6,029 nt of DNA from Deltaproteobacteria bacterium (lineage in GTDB: Bacteria > Desulfobacterota > Desulfobacteria > Desulfobacterales > JAFDHS01): assembly GCA_019308655.1 (NCBI GenBank), contig JAFDHS010000163.1, positions 1 to 6,029 on the forward strand. The letters are read 5' to 3'. The first letter of the stretch is position 1; every line of letters starts with the position of its first letter. A program made the position numbers and the translations under genes. The notes beneath the pieces were generated by a model, which saw nothing but the letters and a program-made list of their open reading frames with translations, was not told the origin of the DNA and did not search any database. This document shows positions 5,846 through 6,029 of this stretch, in pieces.

Positions 5846-5867
5846 GGGGCACGTTGCAACGTGCCCC
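5846..5867. repeat. Perfect 22-bp palindrome downstream of transketolase
   Basis: GGGGCACGTTG (5846-5856) is followed immediately by its exact reverse complement (5857-5867). As RNA it forms a 9-bp GC-rich stem with a TGCA loop, starting 6 nt after the transketolase stop on the minus strand. On that strand it is followed by TAAGTACTATAG rather than a U-run, so it is not a canonical intrinsic terminator. It could still protect the 3' end or stop transcription with a factor. A REP-like dispersed palindrome is the alternative. Confidence 0.75.
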
Positions 5868-5873
5868 GGCTAT

Positions 5874-6029
5874 CTATTTTTTGTTCAACATGTCCATGGC
5901 TTTTTGAACAATATTTTCAGCGGTAAACCCGAATTCTTTCATAAGGGTTCCACCTGGTGCGGAAGCTCCGAATCCTGTCATCCCGATGATTTCACCTTCT
6001 GTGCCTATATACCGCTCCCATCCCATGGG
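5874..6029 (-). CDS. tkt: Transketolase, C-terminal fragment (5' end cut by window edge)
   Basis: The minus strand encodes 51 residues ending in a TAG stop at 5874-5876; the gene continues beyond the right edge. The sequence WERYIGTEGEIIGMTGFGAS, then APGGTLMKEFGFT and ENIVQKAMDML, matches the C-terminal domain end of transketolases (typically W..YVG..G..IG...FGASAPG..L...FGFT...V). Transketolase moves two-carbon units between sugar phosphates in the non-oxidative pentose phosphate pathway, using thiamine diphosphate. The catalytic parts lie outside the window. A split transketolase (separate C-terminal subunit) would end the same way and cannot be excluded from this fragment. The palindrome follows the stop by 6 nt. 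Confidence 0.87.
   Translation of the reverse strand, partial: PMGWERYIGTEGEIIGMTGFGASAPGGTLMKEFGFTAENIVQKAMDMLNKK

Larger units (their letters stand above)
5563..5873. other. Non-coding repeat-rich intergenic region
   Basis: About 310 bp separates the transketolase stop from the UPF0016 start, both on the minus strand. It holds a short hairpin (CCGGT at 5608-5612 with ACCGG at 5621-5625), the AC-rich/TG-rich repeat block at 5636-5810, and the 22-bp palindrome at 5846-5867. No open reading frame worth reporting and no convincing promoter or riboswitch is visible, although a promoter for the UPF0016 gene must lie here or further upstream. Confidence 0.7.

Overview
The window looks like a piece of a mesophilic, moderately AT-rich bacterial chromosome. 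It most likely comes from a sulfate-reducing Desulfobacterota (Desulfobacterales-like) lineage, possibly a metagenome assembly. The main clue is an AhbB-type siroheme decarboxylase, which belongs to the alternative heme pathway of sulfate reducers and archaea. A stand-alone PocR sensory domain, a B12-binding-type radical SAM protein and A/T-rich intergenic repeats fit that setting. The taxonomic call is inference.

Layout: (1) 1-1206, minus strand: a large 3'-truncated gene open to the window edge, with a C-terminal pRiA4b ORF-3-like domain. (2) 1207-1589: a divergent intergenic region with two inverted repeats and a promoter-like TTGACA/TAGAAT pair facing mtnA. (3) 1590-5246, plus strand: four co-directional genes, mtnA (methionine salvage), a stand-alone PocR-domain protein, ahbB (siroheme decarboxylase subunit) and a radical SAM protein with an N-terminal B12-binding-like domain. 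The last three are spaced 24 and 15 nt apart and probably form an operon. A 139-nt spacer with repeats separates them from mtnA. (4) 5284-5562, minus strand: a single-repeat GDT1/TMEM165 (UPF0016) membrane transporter, convergent with the radical SAM gene. (5) 5563-5873: a repeat-rich non-coding stretch. (6) 5874-6029, minus strand: the last 51 codons of transketolase.

Two structural oddities stand out. The mtnA reading frame seems to have lost a short out-of-frame segment near its 5' end: a plausible native N-terminus at 1590 runs 12 codons and then meets the rest of the gene in another frame. The radical SAM gene ends in a perfect, in-frame 90-bp tandem duplication at 5065-5244. Both could be real mutations or assembly errors, and raw reads would decide.

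Functionally, the PocR-AhbB-radical SAM trio is the most interesting part. A small soluble ligand-binding protein sits directly upstream of a tetrapyrrole decarboxylase subunit and an uncharacterised radical SAM enzyme, which suggests a link to heme, siroheme or cobalamin metabolism. That link is inferred from context only. I see no CRISPR array, tRNA, rRNA, complete insertion sequence or recognisable riboswitch.
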